Shown: piece by piece, positions 35,378-43,343 of the stretch
How the letters are laid out: the number at the start of each line of letters is the position of its first letter
How positions within the stretch are numbered: the stretch's first letter is position 1
Notes under the pieces: generated by a model
Database searches by the model: none
What the model was told of the DNA's origin: nothing
The model's input: only the letters and a program-made list of their open reading frames with translations
DNA from: Bacillus carboniphilus
GTDB lineage: Bacteria; Bacillota; Bacilli; Bacillales; JC228
DNA: 64,000 bases
Reading direction: 5' to 3'
Assembly (NCBI RefSeq): GCF_039522365.1
Contig: NZ_BAAADJ010000004.1
Coordinates: 186,001 to 250,000, forward strand
Made by a program: the position numbers and the translations under genes

Positions 35378-36382
35378 ATGAATAAAAAGGTGACGATGAA
35401 AGATATATCAGATATTGTTGGCGTCAGTACGGTTACGGTTTCAAAAGTGTTTAACAACAGGGATGATATTTCGGAGGAAGTAAAAAACAAGGTCCTTCAG
35501 GTTGCAGACCAACTCGGGTATCGTTACAACCCTGGTGTAAAAACGTTAAAAACAGGCGTAACGAACAATATCGGGGTCATTGCATCGGATATATTCCTAG
35601 AACGTGACGAAAATTTCTATGTGGGCATCTATAAACATTTACTACAAGTTGCGGATGAACATCAATACAATTTGATATTATCGGTTGTAAGCGACAATCA
35701 AATTGAAGACCTAACACTACCCACTATCTGCAAGGAATACAAAGTAGATGGGCTAGTCATTCTCGGAGAGTTTCCAGAGGATTATATAAAAGAAATGATG
35801 AAGTACCAACTACCTATTGTGTTAGTTGACTTCACCATCAGAGACTTAGATATTGATAGCATCGTAACCAACAACTTTGAGGCAAGTTACTTAGCCACGA
35901 ACTATTTGATAAACAAAGGTCACAAAGAAATCGGATTTATCGGTAACATTAAAACGACGAAAAGTATCATGGATCGATATCTCGGATACTGCAAAGCCAT
36001 TTACGAACATGACCTCGACTTAAACGATGAGTACATCATAAAAGAACGTGATGACCATAAAAATGAAATAGACTATGAACTAGGCGAAGAATTACCAACA
36101 GCTTTCATCTGCAATAACGACAAAGCCGCATATGACTTAATCAAAAAATTACAGGCAAAAGGCAAAAACGTACCAGAAACCTGTTCCGTAATCGGCTTCG
36201 ACGATGTAACGCATAGCGTCTTCTCAGACCCACCCATCACTACTATGCGTGTCCGAAAAGACGAAATGGCCGAATACGCCATCAACCGAATCATCACCCA
36301 CCTAAACAACAAAAACACCCCATCAGAAAAAATCATCATCGATGCAGACCTGGTGGAGCGTGAATCCGTGAGTGGGACATAG
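35378..36382 (+). CDS. LacI family transcriptional regulator
   Basis: 334 residues: an N-terminal LacI HTH (VTMKDISDIVGVSTVTVSKVFNNRDDIS, about 5-32), a hinge near 50-60 and a periplasmic-binding-protein-like effector domain (GVIASDIFLERDENFYVGI onward). It would repress the divergent sugar ABC operon until a sugar binds. The ATG eight bases after GGCAGG is preferred to a GTG three codons earlier. The last residues and the stop (SGT-stop) are supplied by a REP element. Confidence 0.92.
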   Translation: MNKKVTMKDISDIVGVSTVTVSKVFNNRDDISEEVKNKVLQVADQLGYRYNPGVKTLKTGVTNNIGVIASDIFLERDENFYVGIYKHLLQVADEHQYNLILSVVSDNQIEDLTLPTICKEYKVDGLVILGEFPEDYIKEMMKYQLPIVLVDFTIRDLDIDSIVTNNFEASYLATNYLINKGHKEIGFIGNIKTTKSIMDRYLGYCKAIYEHDLDLNDEYIIKERDDHKNEIDYELGEELPTAFICNNDKAAYDLIKKLQAKGKNVPETCSVIGFDDVTHSVFSDPPITTMRVRKDEMAEYAINRIITHLNNKNTPSEKIIIDADLVERESVSGT

Positions 36383-36402
36383 GGGACAGGTTTACTGTCC
36401 CA
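36373..36402 (+). repeat. REP element providing the LacI gene stop codon
   Basis: GTGGGACATAGGGGACAGG TTTAC TGTCCCAC; the TAG within GGGACATAG ends the regulator. Confidence 0.88.
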
Positions 36403-36422
36403 CAACAGAAACCAAAACAAAA

Positions 36423-36480
36423 AACAGGTTCACTGCCCCGTCATTTGACGGGACAGTTGAACCTGTCCCCCCTGTCCCGC
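36423..36480 (-). repeat. REP element pair at the 3' end of the zinc carboxypeptidase gene
   Basis: A full minus-strand copy (GCGGGACAGGGGGGACAGG TTCAAC TGTCCCGTC) adjoins a partial plus-strand copy. The minus copy is translated into the carboxypeptidase tail. Confidence 0.8.
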
Positions 36481-37688
36481 AAAAAATCTAAGATGGTCCA
36501 TTCTGGAAAGTATTTCAGTCTATTCGGAATGTGAATCCACTTTTCTCCTAAATAGGTATAGACATGATACCAATTCCCGCTCTTTTCATAAGCCTGAACG
36601 ATTTGCGGAGACAGTGTTGCTCTCTCCGTATTTAGGAATGAGGGTTCTGAATAGAGCTGTTCTGCATGCGTAATCCGGATTTTTTCGTTAAAAGGAACGG
36701 TTTCTTCTCTTTGAAAATCATCACTCTCTGCCGCTAACCAAAGACCAATCTCTTTATTTCGTTCCCAATCCTCCGGAAAATCCTCAAGTGGGACATGCTC
36801 GTCCTCTACATACTCCCCTACTTCTGGTGTAAACCCGGGTAATCCAAATTCTTGGATAAACCAGTCTGTATACCCTCTCCCAGTCGGTTCAACGGAAGGA
36901 TCAATCATGTTGTACCCTGTTTTATCTTGAAATTCCGTTGCCAACGCCAGATCCCGTTCGTCATCATTGTAAAAATACCAGTATAGAATTCTACCAGACG
37001 TGTGGTAGTCGACCGCGATTTGCGGTTTAATTTTTACCGTAAAATCCCGTACAGCTTGCACTTCTAGAGCTTGGAACGGAAACTCCCCTTTATAATCCAT
37101 CCAAGAGGGTTCTGTCACATCAGATGGAGCATCCCAGTTTGCAGGATATTGACGATTCAAGTCTATTCCTATGGCATTGGCCTTCCACCTTGTAAAGTCA
37201 TCGCTACCGTCATTCATTTCTATAAGGGCCGCATGCACGCTAGCTGGAAAAGCTGAAAGTCCCTGTTGCTGAAGGGTAACACCGTCTGGATTCACCATCG
37301 GGATAAACCAAATCGTACTGTCCTCCAAAATATCGCTCGCCTTAAACGTGCCAATGACCGTATTATGACTGTAGCTTTTCGCATATTCTTCCATCATCTT
37401 CATCACAACCATCGTGCTCATCCACTCTCTAGCATGATGACTGCCCGTAATGATAATCGGGTTCGGCCCCTTCCCTAATCGAACAGCGAAAATTTCGCGG
37501 TTGTAATGGCTTTTTCCAATGGAATGATAGGAAAGAATGGTGGGATAAACATGTTGAAGCTCCTGGAGATCTTCAACCATGATTTCGTACGTGTATGTTT
37601 GTGTAGTATCTATGATTGGTTCATCTGTGGATAATGGAAAAAATGAAAGCAGAAACCACAGTCCGTAAATGCTGATTAAGTCCCCCAT
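36441..37688 (-). CDS. M14 family zinc carboxypeptidase with REP-encoded tail
   Basis: 415 residues. An N-terminal signal or anchor (about 5-20) precedes an M14 catalytic domain: zinc ligands His85 and Glu88 in SHHAREW, third ligand His229 in VDYHTSG, substrate-binding IDLNRQY near 175 and catalytic Glu289 in TPEVGEY. A C-terminal SH3-like region (about 335-400, SGNWYHVYTYLGEKWIHI) may bind the cell wall. The final residues RDRGDRFNCPVK are read from a REP element. It probably trims peptides or murein stem peptides outside the cell. Confidence 0.88.
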   Translation of the reverse strand: MGDLISIYGLWFLLSFFPLSTDEPIIDTTQTYTYEIMVEDLQELQHVYPTILSYHSIGKSHYNREIFAVRLGKGPNPIIITGSHHAREWMSTMVVMKMMEEYAKSYSHNTVIGTFKASDILEDSTIWFIPMVNPDGVTLQQQGLSAFPASVHAALIEMNDGSDDFTRWKANAIGIDLNRQYPANWDAPSDVTEPSWMDYKGEFPFQALEVQAVRDFTVKIKPQIAVDYHTSGRILYWYFYNDDERDLALATEFQDKTGYNMIDPSVEPTGRGYTDWFIQEFGLPGFTPEVGEYVEDEHVPLEDFPEDWERNKEIGLWLAAESDDFQREETVPFNEKIRITHAEQLYSEPSFLNTERATLSPQIVQAYEKSGNWYHVYTYLGEKWIHIPNRLKYFPEWTILDFLRDRGDRFNCPVK

Positions 37689-37840
37689 TATCCACCTCCC
37701 TGATTTTTAGTTGAAATAGTAGTTTTTTACTATAAATATTCTATAAAGGTGGGAAAAATCCTATTTGGAATGAAGATTTATGAGGAGCGGAGGAATTAGG
37801 TTCCAAAACTGTCCCCGAAACCGGATTTTTGTTAAATTAT

Positions 37841-37935
37841 TTGAATTCGCACATAAGATGGTTGCGTTCGCACATTTTTAGAAAATTCGCACCTTTTATT
37901 AAATTATCGCACAATAAACAGGATTTTCGCACATC
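37841..37935. repeat. Short tandem array, about 20-bp period (TTCGCAC core)
   Basis: TTCGCACAT, TTCGCACAT, TTCGCACC, ATCGCACAA and TTCGCACAT follow at 21, 19, 20 and 20 bases. No gene is seen in the 37689-38096 gap; this array is its only recognisable content. Confidence 0.65.
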
Positions 37936-38096
37936 GCGGTACATCAATCTTTTCCACCCCAATCAAACTTCCCCCCCACATACCCATTTCCACAATAAAA
38001 AGGTGTCTCCTCGAAATAAATCCGAAGAAATACCGTCGATAAATGCTATTTTTCTAAAAGTCCTTTAACAATCAGAAAAAGCCTTGCTACTTTCCC

Positions 38097-39143
38097 TTAT
38101 TTATTCAAAAACTTCACACAAACAGGCTCCGGCACTTTTACGCCGGACTGAAGTAACGCTAACTTTCCTGTTGACTGGTCTCTACTAAACAGAGTCATGG
38201 TGTTTGATTTTTGATTGGTTGCGACGAGAAAATCTTCGGAAGGGTCCAGAACAAAATCACGTGGCCAGTTTCCTTCCGTAGATGTCCATTCTACGAAGGT
38301 TAGTTGGCCGGAATCCGGATTGACCTTAAACACTGCAATACTGTTATGACCACGGTTACCAGCATAAACATATTTTCCATCCGAAGAAATATGAATGGCA
38401 CTACCGTCATTTGTCTCCTCAAAATCCGCTGGGATCGTTGAGATGTATTGTTGTTCTTTAAAACTTCCATCTTTTTCATCATAACGAAGAGCTACCACCT
38501 CTGAGCTTAGCTCCGTCATAACATAAGCGAACAGACCATTCGGGTGAAACGCAATATGTCTTGGCCCGCTTCCAAGCTTCGTTTGTAAAACTTGAGCTTC
38601 TTTTAATTTTCCGTTGTCGACAGCGTATGTAATCACCCGATCTGTCCCTAAATCCACAGCAATTGCAAATTTTTCATCAGGAGTAAATCCCGCAAAATGC
38701 ATATGAGGTTTTTCCTGTCTTTCATGTGGACCCGATCCCTCATGCTCAATAACAGAAATGGCAGGGTTAAGCGATCCATCTTCATTCGTCATATAGGATT
38801 CAATTTTTGTTGTATGATAATTAGCTGATAACACATTGCTATTGTTGCGGTTCACACTAACATGGCAAGGAGGTGAACCTGCGGAAGTCTGGCTGTTCAG
38901 CTTGGTTAACTCCCCTGTTTCAGGATGTACTGAAAAAGCCGTCACTCCCCCGTTTTCTCCCTCTTTCGACACAGCGTACAGGTGTTGATTATCATTGCTC
39001 ACGGTCACATATGTAGGGTTGTCCAGTTCAGCGGCTAGCTTTACATCAGTAATCTCTTTTTTCTCGGTATCGAGCGTGAACTGGTAGACTCCTTTACTTT
39101 CCTGTTTTGTATACGTTCCAACATAGCCAATAAATTTTGTCAT
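38097..39143 (-). CDS. pgl: 6-phosphogluconolactonase (YkgB-type lactonase)
   Basis: 348 residues of the seven-bladed beta-propeller lactonase family. FIGYVGTYTKQESKGVYQF opens the protein, and repeats such as PTYVTVSNDNQHLYAVSK, PRHIAFHPNGLFAYVMTEL and AIHISSDGKYVYAGNRGHNSIAVF mark the blades. It hydrolyses 6-phosphogluconolactone in the oxidative pentose phosphate pathway, in the cytoplasm. Monocistronic; the start lacks an obvious strong ribosome site. A few family members act on other lactones. Confidence 0.85.
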   Translation of the reverse strand: MTKFIGYVGTYTKQESKGVYQFTLDTEKKEITDVKLAAELDNPTYVTVSNDNQHLYAVSKEGENGGVTAFSVHPETGELTKLNSQTSAGSPPCHVSVNRNNSNVLSANYHTTKIESYMTNEDGSLNPAISVIEHEGSGPHERQEKPHMHFAGFTPDEKFAIAVDLGTDRVITYAVDNGKLKEAQVLQTKLGSGPRHIAFHPNGLFAYVMTELSSEVVALRYDEKDGSFKEQQYISTIPADFEETNDGSAIHISSDGKYVYAGNRGHNSIAVFKVNPDSGQLTFVEWTSTEGNWPRDFVLDPSEDFLVATNQKSNTMTLFSRDQSTGKLALLQSGVKVPEPVCVKFLNK

Positions 39144-39341
39144 GGTAAAAGCTCCTCTATCAATGGATTTAACTTTTTTAAACGATAGCGAATTTCAATT
39201 GGTCATATCTTATGTCATTATAACGAAGGATAGCAATGGATGGAAACCGGGGGCAAGTACCCTATTTCAAAAAGTACCCACTGTTGTCAGCTACCGTGAT
39301 ATACTAGTTCCATTGATTTGCAGGTGAAAAGAGGAGAACAG

Positions 39342-40244
39342 ATGAGGTTATATGTTGCTTTAATTACATTAAGTTTGATATGGGGAATGTCGTTTTATTT
39401 TATAAAGGTTATGGTTGAGGGAATTGGACCTTGGGGGATTGTGTTTGTTCGATGTACCTTAGGGGCCTTAACATTAGCCATTATTATTTTGATACAGAAA
39501 AAGAAAATAGATTGGAAGAGCATGCCACTAAAATCATTGGCGATCGTTGGGGTTACGAATGCCTTAATTCCGTGGGGATTGATAGCGATTAGTGAAACTA
39601 GAATTTCAAGTGCTTTAGCCTCTATGGTCAATGCAACAACTCCAATTTTCACTAGTATAATAGGAGTTCTTATATTCGGGTTGGCTTTAACGATTAGACA
39701 ATGGGCTGGGGTGTTAATCGGTTTTGTGGGGATCTTCTTTTTAATAGATTTAAATATAGCCCAATTGTTTCAAGAGGACTTAATTGGAATGGGAACCATG
39801 ATTTTAGCCGCGGTTTGCTATGGATTTAGCTCTCAATATACAAAGAGGCATTTGCAAGGTGTAAGCGTCATGGTCATCGCATTGATGACGTTACTGACAG
39901 GTGCATTGGGAAGCCTCGTCATTATGGCCTTGACAGACTCATTTTTCCCAATACAACAGATGATGTCATGGGATTCGCTTTTTGCCATGATCGGTCTCGG
40001 AGTTTTCGGATCAGGACTCGCCTACTTACTATTCTATTACATGATTCAAGAAGGAAGCGCCGAGTTTGCAACCCTAGTAACCTATCTCGTACCAATCACA
40101 GCCATGTTCTGGGGCTGGTTCCTACTCAGCGAATCCATCCCTCCTCTGGCAATCGGAGGACTAATCCTAATTTTCGCAGGAGTCTTCCTTTCTAGTCGAA
40201 AGGGACAGAGGGGACAGGAACCTCTGTCCCAGGAAAGCTTGTAG
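39342..40244 (+). CDS. EamA/DMT family transporter with REP-encoded tail
   Basis: About 300 residues with ten membrane segments in two EamA halves (about 3-135 and 148-285). LIWGMSFYFIKVMVEGIGP begins the first half; FGSGLAYLLFYYMIQEGSA lies in the second. DMT proteins export metabolites or amino acids. The ATG follows GAGGAGAACAG. The last 12 or so residues (KGQRGQEPLSQESL) come from a REP element. Confidence 0.9.
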   Translation: MRLYVALITLSLIWGMSFYFIKVMVEGIGPWGIVFVRCTLGALTLAIIILIQKKKIDWKSMPLKSLAIVGVTNALIPWGLIAISETRISSALASMVNATTPIFTSIIGVLIFGLALTIRQWAGVLIGFVGIFFLIDLNIAQLFQEDLIGMGTMILAAVCYGFSSQYTKRHLQGVSVMVIALMTLLTGALGSLVIMALTDSFFPIQQMMSWDSLFAMIGLGVFGSGLAYLLFYYMIQEGSAEFATLVTYLVPITAMFWGWFLLSESIPPLAIGGLILIFAGVFLSSRKGQRGQEPLSQESL

Positions 40245-40310
40245 GGACAAGGGGGACAGGAACCTTGTCCCACCTTGGGGGTGGGACACAAAACCTGTCC
40301 CCCTGTCCCT
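40202..40310. repeat. Three REP elements in a row
   Basis: Plus-strand copies at about 40202-40231 and 40243-40272 (AACC core) and a minus-strand copy at about 40280-40310 (TTTTG core). The first is inside the DMT transporter gene and the last meets the TPR gene stop codon. Confidence 0.85.
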
Positions 40311-41163
40311 AACTAAACACCTTCCAGTTCACCAATAGTTTTGTTCCCCAGTGCGCTGCCACATATAGGATAATAAATATTAGAATCAATGGCTTAAACA
40401 CAATCCACGCCCCGAACCACAGGATCAATGCTTGCCATGGCTTCATTTTGGATAAAAGTCTGGATGGGGCCAGGAAAATGCGATAGATTTTGTATTGTTT
40501 TTGCAGGATTTCGAGATATTCTCTTCGGATTTGCGCATTTTCTGGGTCAAGTCGGACGGCGTTGGCTAGGAATTGGTGCGCTTTATCGAAATCCCCTCTT
40601 TGGTCAGCTGACCAAGCCAAATACATGAAGACATAGGCGTTTTCTGGCTCCTCTACCAGGGCTTGTTTTTCAATCTCGAGAGACGCTTCCTCGTTTCCAA
40701 GTAAAGCTAAAGCATAACTATAGTTCGCCAAATACACACCGTTGTCCGGCCGAATATCCAATGCCCGCTCAAAGGATTCTTTTGCCTCTTCAAATTTCTT
40801 GGTCCTCATATAAAGGTTCCCATTCAAGAAATAAAAGAAACTTTCATAAGGATATAACGCTAAAGCCTCGTTCAGTGCCTTTTTACACGCTTTCCAATCT
40901 TCTTTTTCATAGAAGGTAGACACTCTCACTTCCCAAGAAAGCTTATTTTCAGGGTCCATTCGAAGTCCTTCTTGCGACCAATGAAGCGCCTTGGCATATT
41001 CATCTTTTTCTAAATAGATTTTCCCTAAAATGGCATACCCATCAGGATCGTCATGGTACAGATGGATGTATTCCTCCGCCTCCTTGATCGCTTCTTTATG
41101 ACGATTCCATTCCAACAGTTGCTCAATTCTATTAAATTGGGAGATTTGCATATCTGCGTTCAC
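40309..41163 (-). CDS. Membrane-anchored TPR protein
   Basis: 284 residues. Six or so TPR units (about 10-210; DPDGYAILGKIYLEKDEYAKALHW, ESFFYFLNGNLYMRTKKFEEAKESFERALDIRPDN) are followed by a basic patch and one or two membrane segments (about 240-275) at the C-terminus. GTG is the start, after GGAGTGAAATGTC. It begins 12 bases after the AAA ATPase gene, so the two form an operon. It may be the membrane tether and substrate adaptor of that ATPase; this is inference. Confidence 0.78.
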   Translation of the reverse strand: MNADMQISQFNRIEQLLEWNRHKEAIKEAEEYIHLYHDDPDGYAILGKIYLEKDEYAKALHWSQEGLRMDPENKLSWEVRVSTFYEKEDWKACKKALNEALALYPYESFFYFLNGNLYMRTKKFEEAKESFERALDIRPDNGVYLANYSYALALLGNEEASLEIEKQALVEEPENAYVFMYLAWSADQRGDFDKAHQFLANAVRLDPENAQIRREYLEILQKQYKIYRIFLAPSRLLSKMKPWQALILWFGAWIVFKPLILIFIILYVAAHWGTKLLVNWKVFS

Positions 41164-41175
41164 GACATTTCACTC

Positions 41176-42123
41176 CTATCGAACCTTATTTTCCTTTATA
41201 TAATCCAACACGAGCTGGTAGTCTTTGTTTACATCGCTAAAAGTGGCGTAGTTTTTCGCAGTCGAAAACCATTCCAATGTGGTTGGCTTTCTGTTCTTGA
41301 GTGATGAAGTGAGGTCACTGTCCGTCATCGGCTGAAGCTCACCCTTCTCTAATGAGCGCTGCAACGCCATTTCAATTGCATCCTGAACCAACTGCTGTAA
41401 GTCCGCACCTGAAAAATGCTGCGTTTTACTAGCAATTTTTTTCAAATTTAAAGACTCCTGTGGTTTATCTTTTGTTTTTAAAGAAAGAATCAGTTCGCGC
41501 TCCTCTTCCGCTGGAGGTGGAATAAAAAGCATGGTGTTGAAACGTCCAGGTCGTCTTAACGCAGGGTCAAGGTACCATGGAGTGTTCGTTGCTCCAATAA
41601 CATAGACCCCGTCGTTGTGGGAGCTCAGTCCATCTAGTTCCACAAGAAGCTGGTTCACCAACATCCGTTCATGGTGCTGCCTCATACTTTGACGACTGCC
41701 ACCAATCGCATCCAACTCATCGATAAAAAGAACACAAGGCTTCTGCTCGCGGGCTTTTTCAAAAAGGTCATGGAGATTATGCTCACTCTGACCTACGTAC
41801 ATGCCAAGTATCGCCTGCAACTCCACATGAAGAAAACTCGCGTTAATCTCGCCAGCAATTGCTTTCGCTAAAAAAGTCTTCCCGCACCCAGGAGGTCCGT
41901 ACAACAGCAAACTCCCTCCCGCTTCACGGCCATACGCTTTAAAAAATTCAGGATTCTGCAAAGGAAGAATAAAATTCATCCGAACCTTCTTCTTCACTTC
42001 CTCCATCCCTCCAATATCCGCAAACGTCTCCTTAGGTTGAGTCGTTTCAATCAATGTATTTCTATCTTTATCAAACTGAATAACCTTCAGCTTCGTCTTC
42101 TGTTCATCATGATCCTTCGTCAT
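41176..42123 (-). CDS. AAA family ATPase (Cdc48/SpoVK-like, single domain)
   Basis: About 315 residues with one AAA domain: an N-terminal segment of 35 residues, TFADIGGMEEVKKKV, Walker A GPPGCGKT (76-83), Walker B CVLFIDELDAI (130-140), sensor 1 IGATN (177-180) and arginine fingers in LRRPGRF (189-195), then the AAA lid helices. It likely forms a hexamer that remodels proteins. There is no protease domain. The ATG follows GGAGGAGG; the longer frame upstream is translated REP sequence and is excluded. Operon with the TPR membrane protein. Confidence 0.88.
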   Translation of the reverse strand: MTKDHDEQKTKLKVIQFDKDRNTLIETTQPKETFADIGGMEEVKKKVRMNFILPLQNPEFFKAYGREAGGSLLLYGPPGCGKTFLAKAIAGEINASFLHVELQAILGMYVGQSEHNLHDLFEKAREQKPCVLFIDELDAIGGSRQSMRQHHERMLVNQLLVELDGLSSHNDGVYVIGATNTPWYLDPALRRPGRFNTMLFIPPPAEEERELILSLKTKDKPQESLNLKKIASKTQHFSGADLQQLVQDAIEMALQRSLEKGELQPMTDSDLTSSLKNRKPTTLEWFSTAKNYATFSDVNKDYQLVLDYIKENKVR

Positions 42124-42157
42124 GGGGTACCTCCTCCGGGACAAGTTTCGTGTTTCG

Positions 42158-42187
42158 CGGGACAAGGGGACAGGTTTAGTGTCCCAC
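42158..42187 (+). repeat. REP element upstream of the AAA ATPase gene
   Basis: GCGGGACAAGGGGACAGG TTTAG TGTCCCAC, with a further degenerate half copy at 42138-42157. Confidence 0.8.
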
Positions 42188-42256
42188 TTCAAGTTTCCGT
42201 TTTTAATAAATTGATAGTAATTCATTTATCGTCAAATTTTTACAAATTTTAAGGAA

Positions 42257-42309
42257 GTGGGACACCGGGCCGCTGCGGCGGGACACCGGGGACAGGAACC
42301 TTGTCCCAC
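42257..42309 (+). repeat. REP element with GC-rich insertion
   Basis: GTGGGACACCGGG, a CCGCTGCGGC hairpin-like insert, then a complete copy GCGGGACACCGGGGACAGG AACC TTGTCCCACC. Confidence 0.8.
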
Positions 42310-42399
42310 CAAAACTGAATATACGTAACTATCAAAAAATGATATATTTAGAAAATAGTAACGTCGGTACAGTAAGAAAAAAAGTAAGGGGAAATCAGC

Positions 42400-42519
42400 A
42401 TGAATGAATATTACTGCCCAGATTGTGAAGTAAGTGAGTTAAGCTTGGAGATTATCCCGAATAAGCGATGTCCTCAGTGTGATGTGTTGATGGAGTGTAT
42501 TGAAAGTGATGAGGAATAG
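42400..42519 (+). CDS. Small zinc-ribbon protein (39 aa)
   Basis: A 39-residue ORF starting MNEYYCPDCEV with two CPxC pairs (CPDC near residue 6, CPQC near 24) that can bind one zinc ion, ending in an acidic tail IESDEE. The ATG follows AAGGGGAAATCAGC, a good ribosome site. Too small for confident family naming, but rubredoxin/zinc-ribbon miniproteins of this sort are common in Bacillus. It has its own downstream terminator. Confidence 0.72.
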   Translation: MNEYYCPDCEVSELSLEIIPNKRCPQCDVLMECIESDEE

Positions 42520-42529
42520 CTTGCTAAAC

Positions 42530-42575
42530 ATGAAAGCACCAAACTCATCATTTGAATTTAGTGCTTTCTTTAGTG
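42530..42575 (+). terminator. Terminator after the zinc-ribbon gene
   Basis: GAAAGCAC pairs with GTGCTTTC at a distance, followed by TTTAG. The opposite-strand methyltransferase gene reads through part of it because its stop codon has moved. Confidence 0.6.
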
Positions 42576-43225
42576 TGGGACACCGTTCCTGTCCCCTCTG
42601 TCCCACCACAACACCCCTCTGTCCCACTGGGTTTCGCCCAAATTTTATGCATGATTCCTAGCATTTGGTGTTCGATTTTGTCTATTTGAATGTCGGATTG
42701 TTGTAGCAGTTGAACGATGTCACGGTTAAAGTGGCAGCCAACGAACCTTCGATATACGGGATTTAAAAGTGTTTGTATAGATCCAAGGAGGCGGTTGGAA
42801 CTGATTCCGTGTTCCAGTAATAGGATTTGCCCACCCGGCTTACACCACTTGTTGAATAAGTTCAATATTTTCACTGGGTCTTCGTATCCACACATGGATA
42901 AGGTGGAGACGATGGTGTCAAAGGAGTGTTCAGGGAACGATAGAGTCTCCACGTCTGACTGAATGAAATCGGCCGAGACCCCTTCCTCACGTGCAGCAAC
43001 TCTAGCCTTTCCCAGCATCTCCCCACTAAAATCTACTCCCGTTACTTCAACACCTGTAGGATAGTACGGAAAATTGGCTCCGGCCCCTACGGCTACCTCC
43101 AACACTTTTCCTTTAGCAAATGGAATTAGATTTTCCCGCGGCTTTCGATCCGCACGCTGTCTTCTTCTTCTCTCATACGTTTTGGCCTGTTTATCAAAAA
43201 TCCTCACTAGTTTTTCGTTGGACAT
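42548..43225 (-). CDS. Class I SAM-dependent methyltransferase with REP-encoded tail
   Basis: 225 residues. The SAM motif is VLEVAVGAGANFPYYP (about 40-56), the acidic motif II is GVDFSGEML and motif IV is SFDTIVSTLSMCGYEDP, all of the UbiE/PmtA-like class. The substrate may be a lipid or quinone precursor; not known. The family-like part ends near HKIWAKP; the last 27 residues (SGTEGCCGGTEGTGTVSH and on) are encoded by two REP copies and the adjacent terminator. Confidence 0.85.
   Translation of the reverse strand: MSNEKLVRIFDKQAKTYERRRRQRADRKPRENLIPFAKGKVLEVAVGAGANFPYYPTGVEVTGVDFSGEMLGKARVAAREEGVSADFIQSDVETLSFPEHSFDTIVSTLSMCGYEDPVKILNLFNKWCKPGGQILLLEHGISSNRLLGSIQTLLNPVYRRFVGCHFNRDIVQLLQQSDIQIDKIEHQMLGIMHKIWAKPSGTEGCCGGTEGTGTVSHTKESTKFK
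42575..42626 (-). repeat. REP elements inside the methyltransferase 3' end
   Basis: A full copy (GGTGGGACAGAGGGGACAGG AACGG TGTCCCACAC on the minus strand) preceded by a partial one; both are translated in the methyltransferase tail. Confidence 0.85.
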
Positions 43226-43305
43226 TTGCCCACAACCTTTACCAGATTATCAACTTTAGTATATGCGGTCCCTTGGTCCCTTTTCTATAATCTTACCAAA
43301 TTCAG

Positions 43306-43341
43306 TAAAAAAGAAACGAGGGAACCTATCCCCCGTTTCTA
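43306..43341 (-). terminator. Rho-independent terminator after the NhaC gene
   Basis: On the minus strand AGAAACGGGGGATAGG folds back on CCCTCGTTTCT and is followed by TTTTTTAC. Confidence 0.88.
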
Positions 43342-43343
43342 AT

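Noticed and set aside
41176-42225. Longer AAA ATPase with an N-terminal extension from 42225
   Set aside because: The first 34 residues are translated REP sequence without a ribosome site; the ATG after GGAGGAGG is better.
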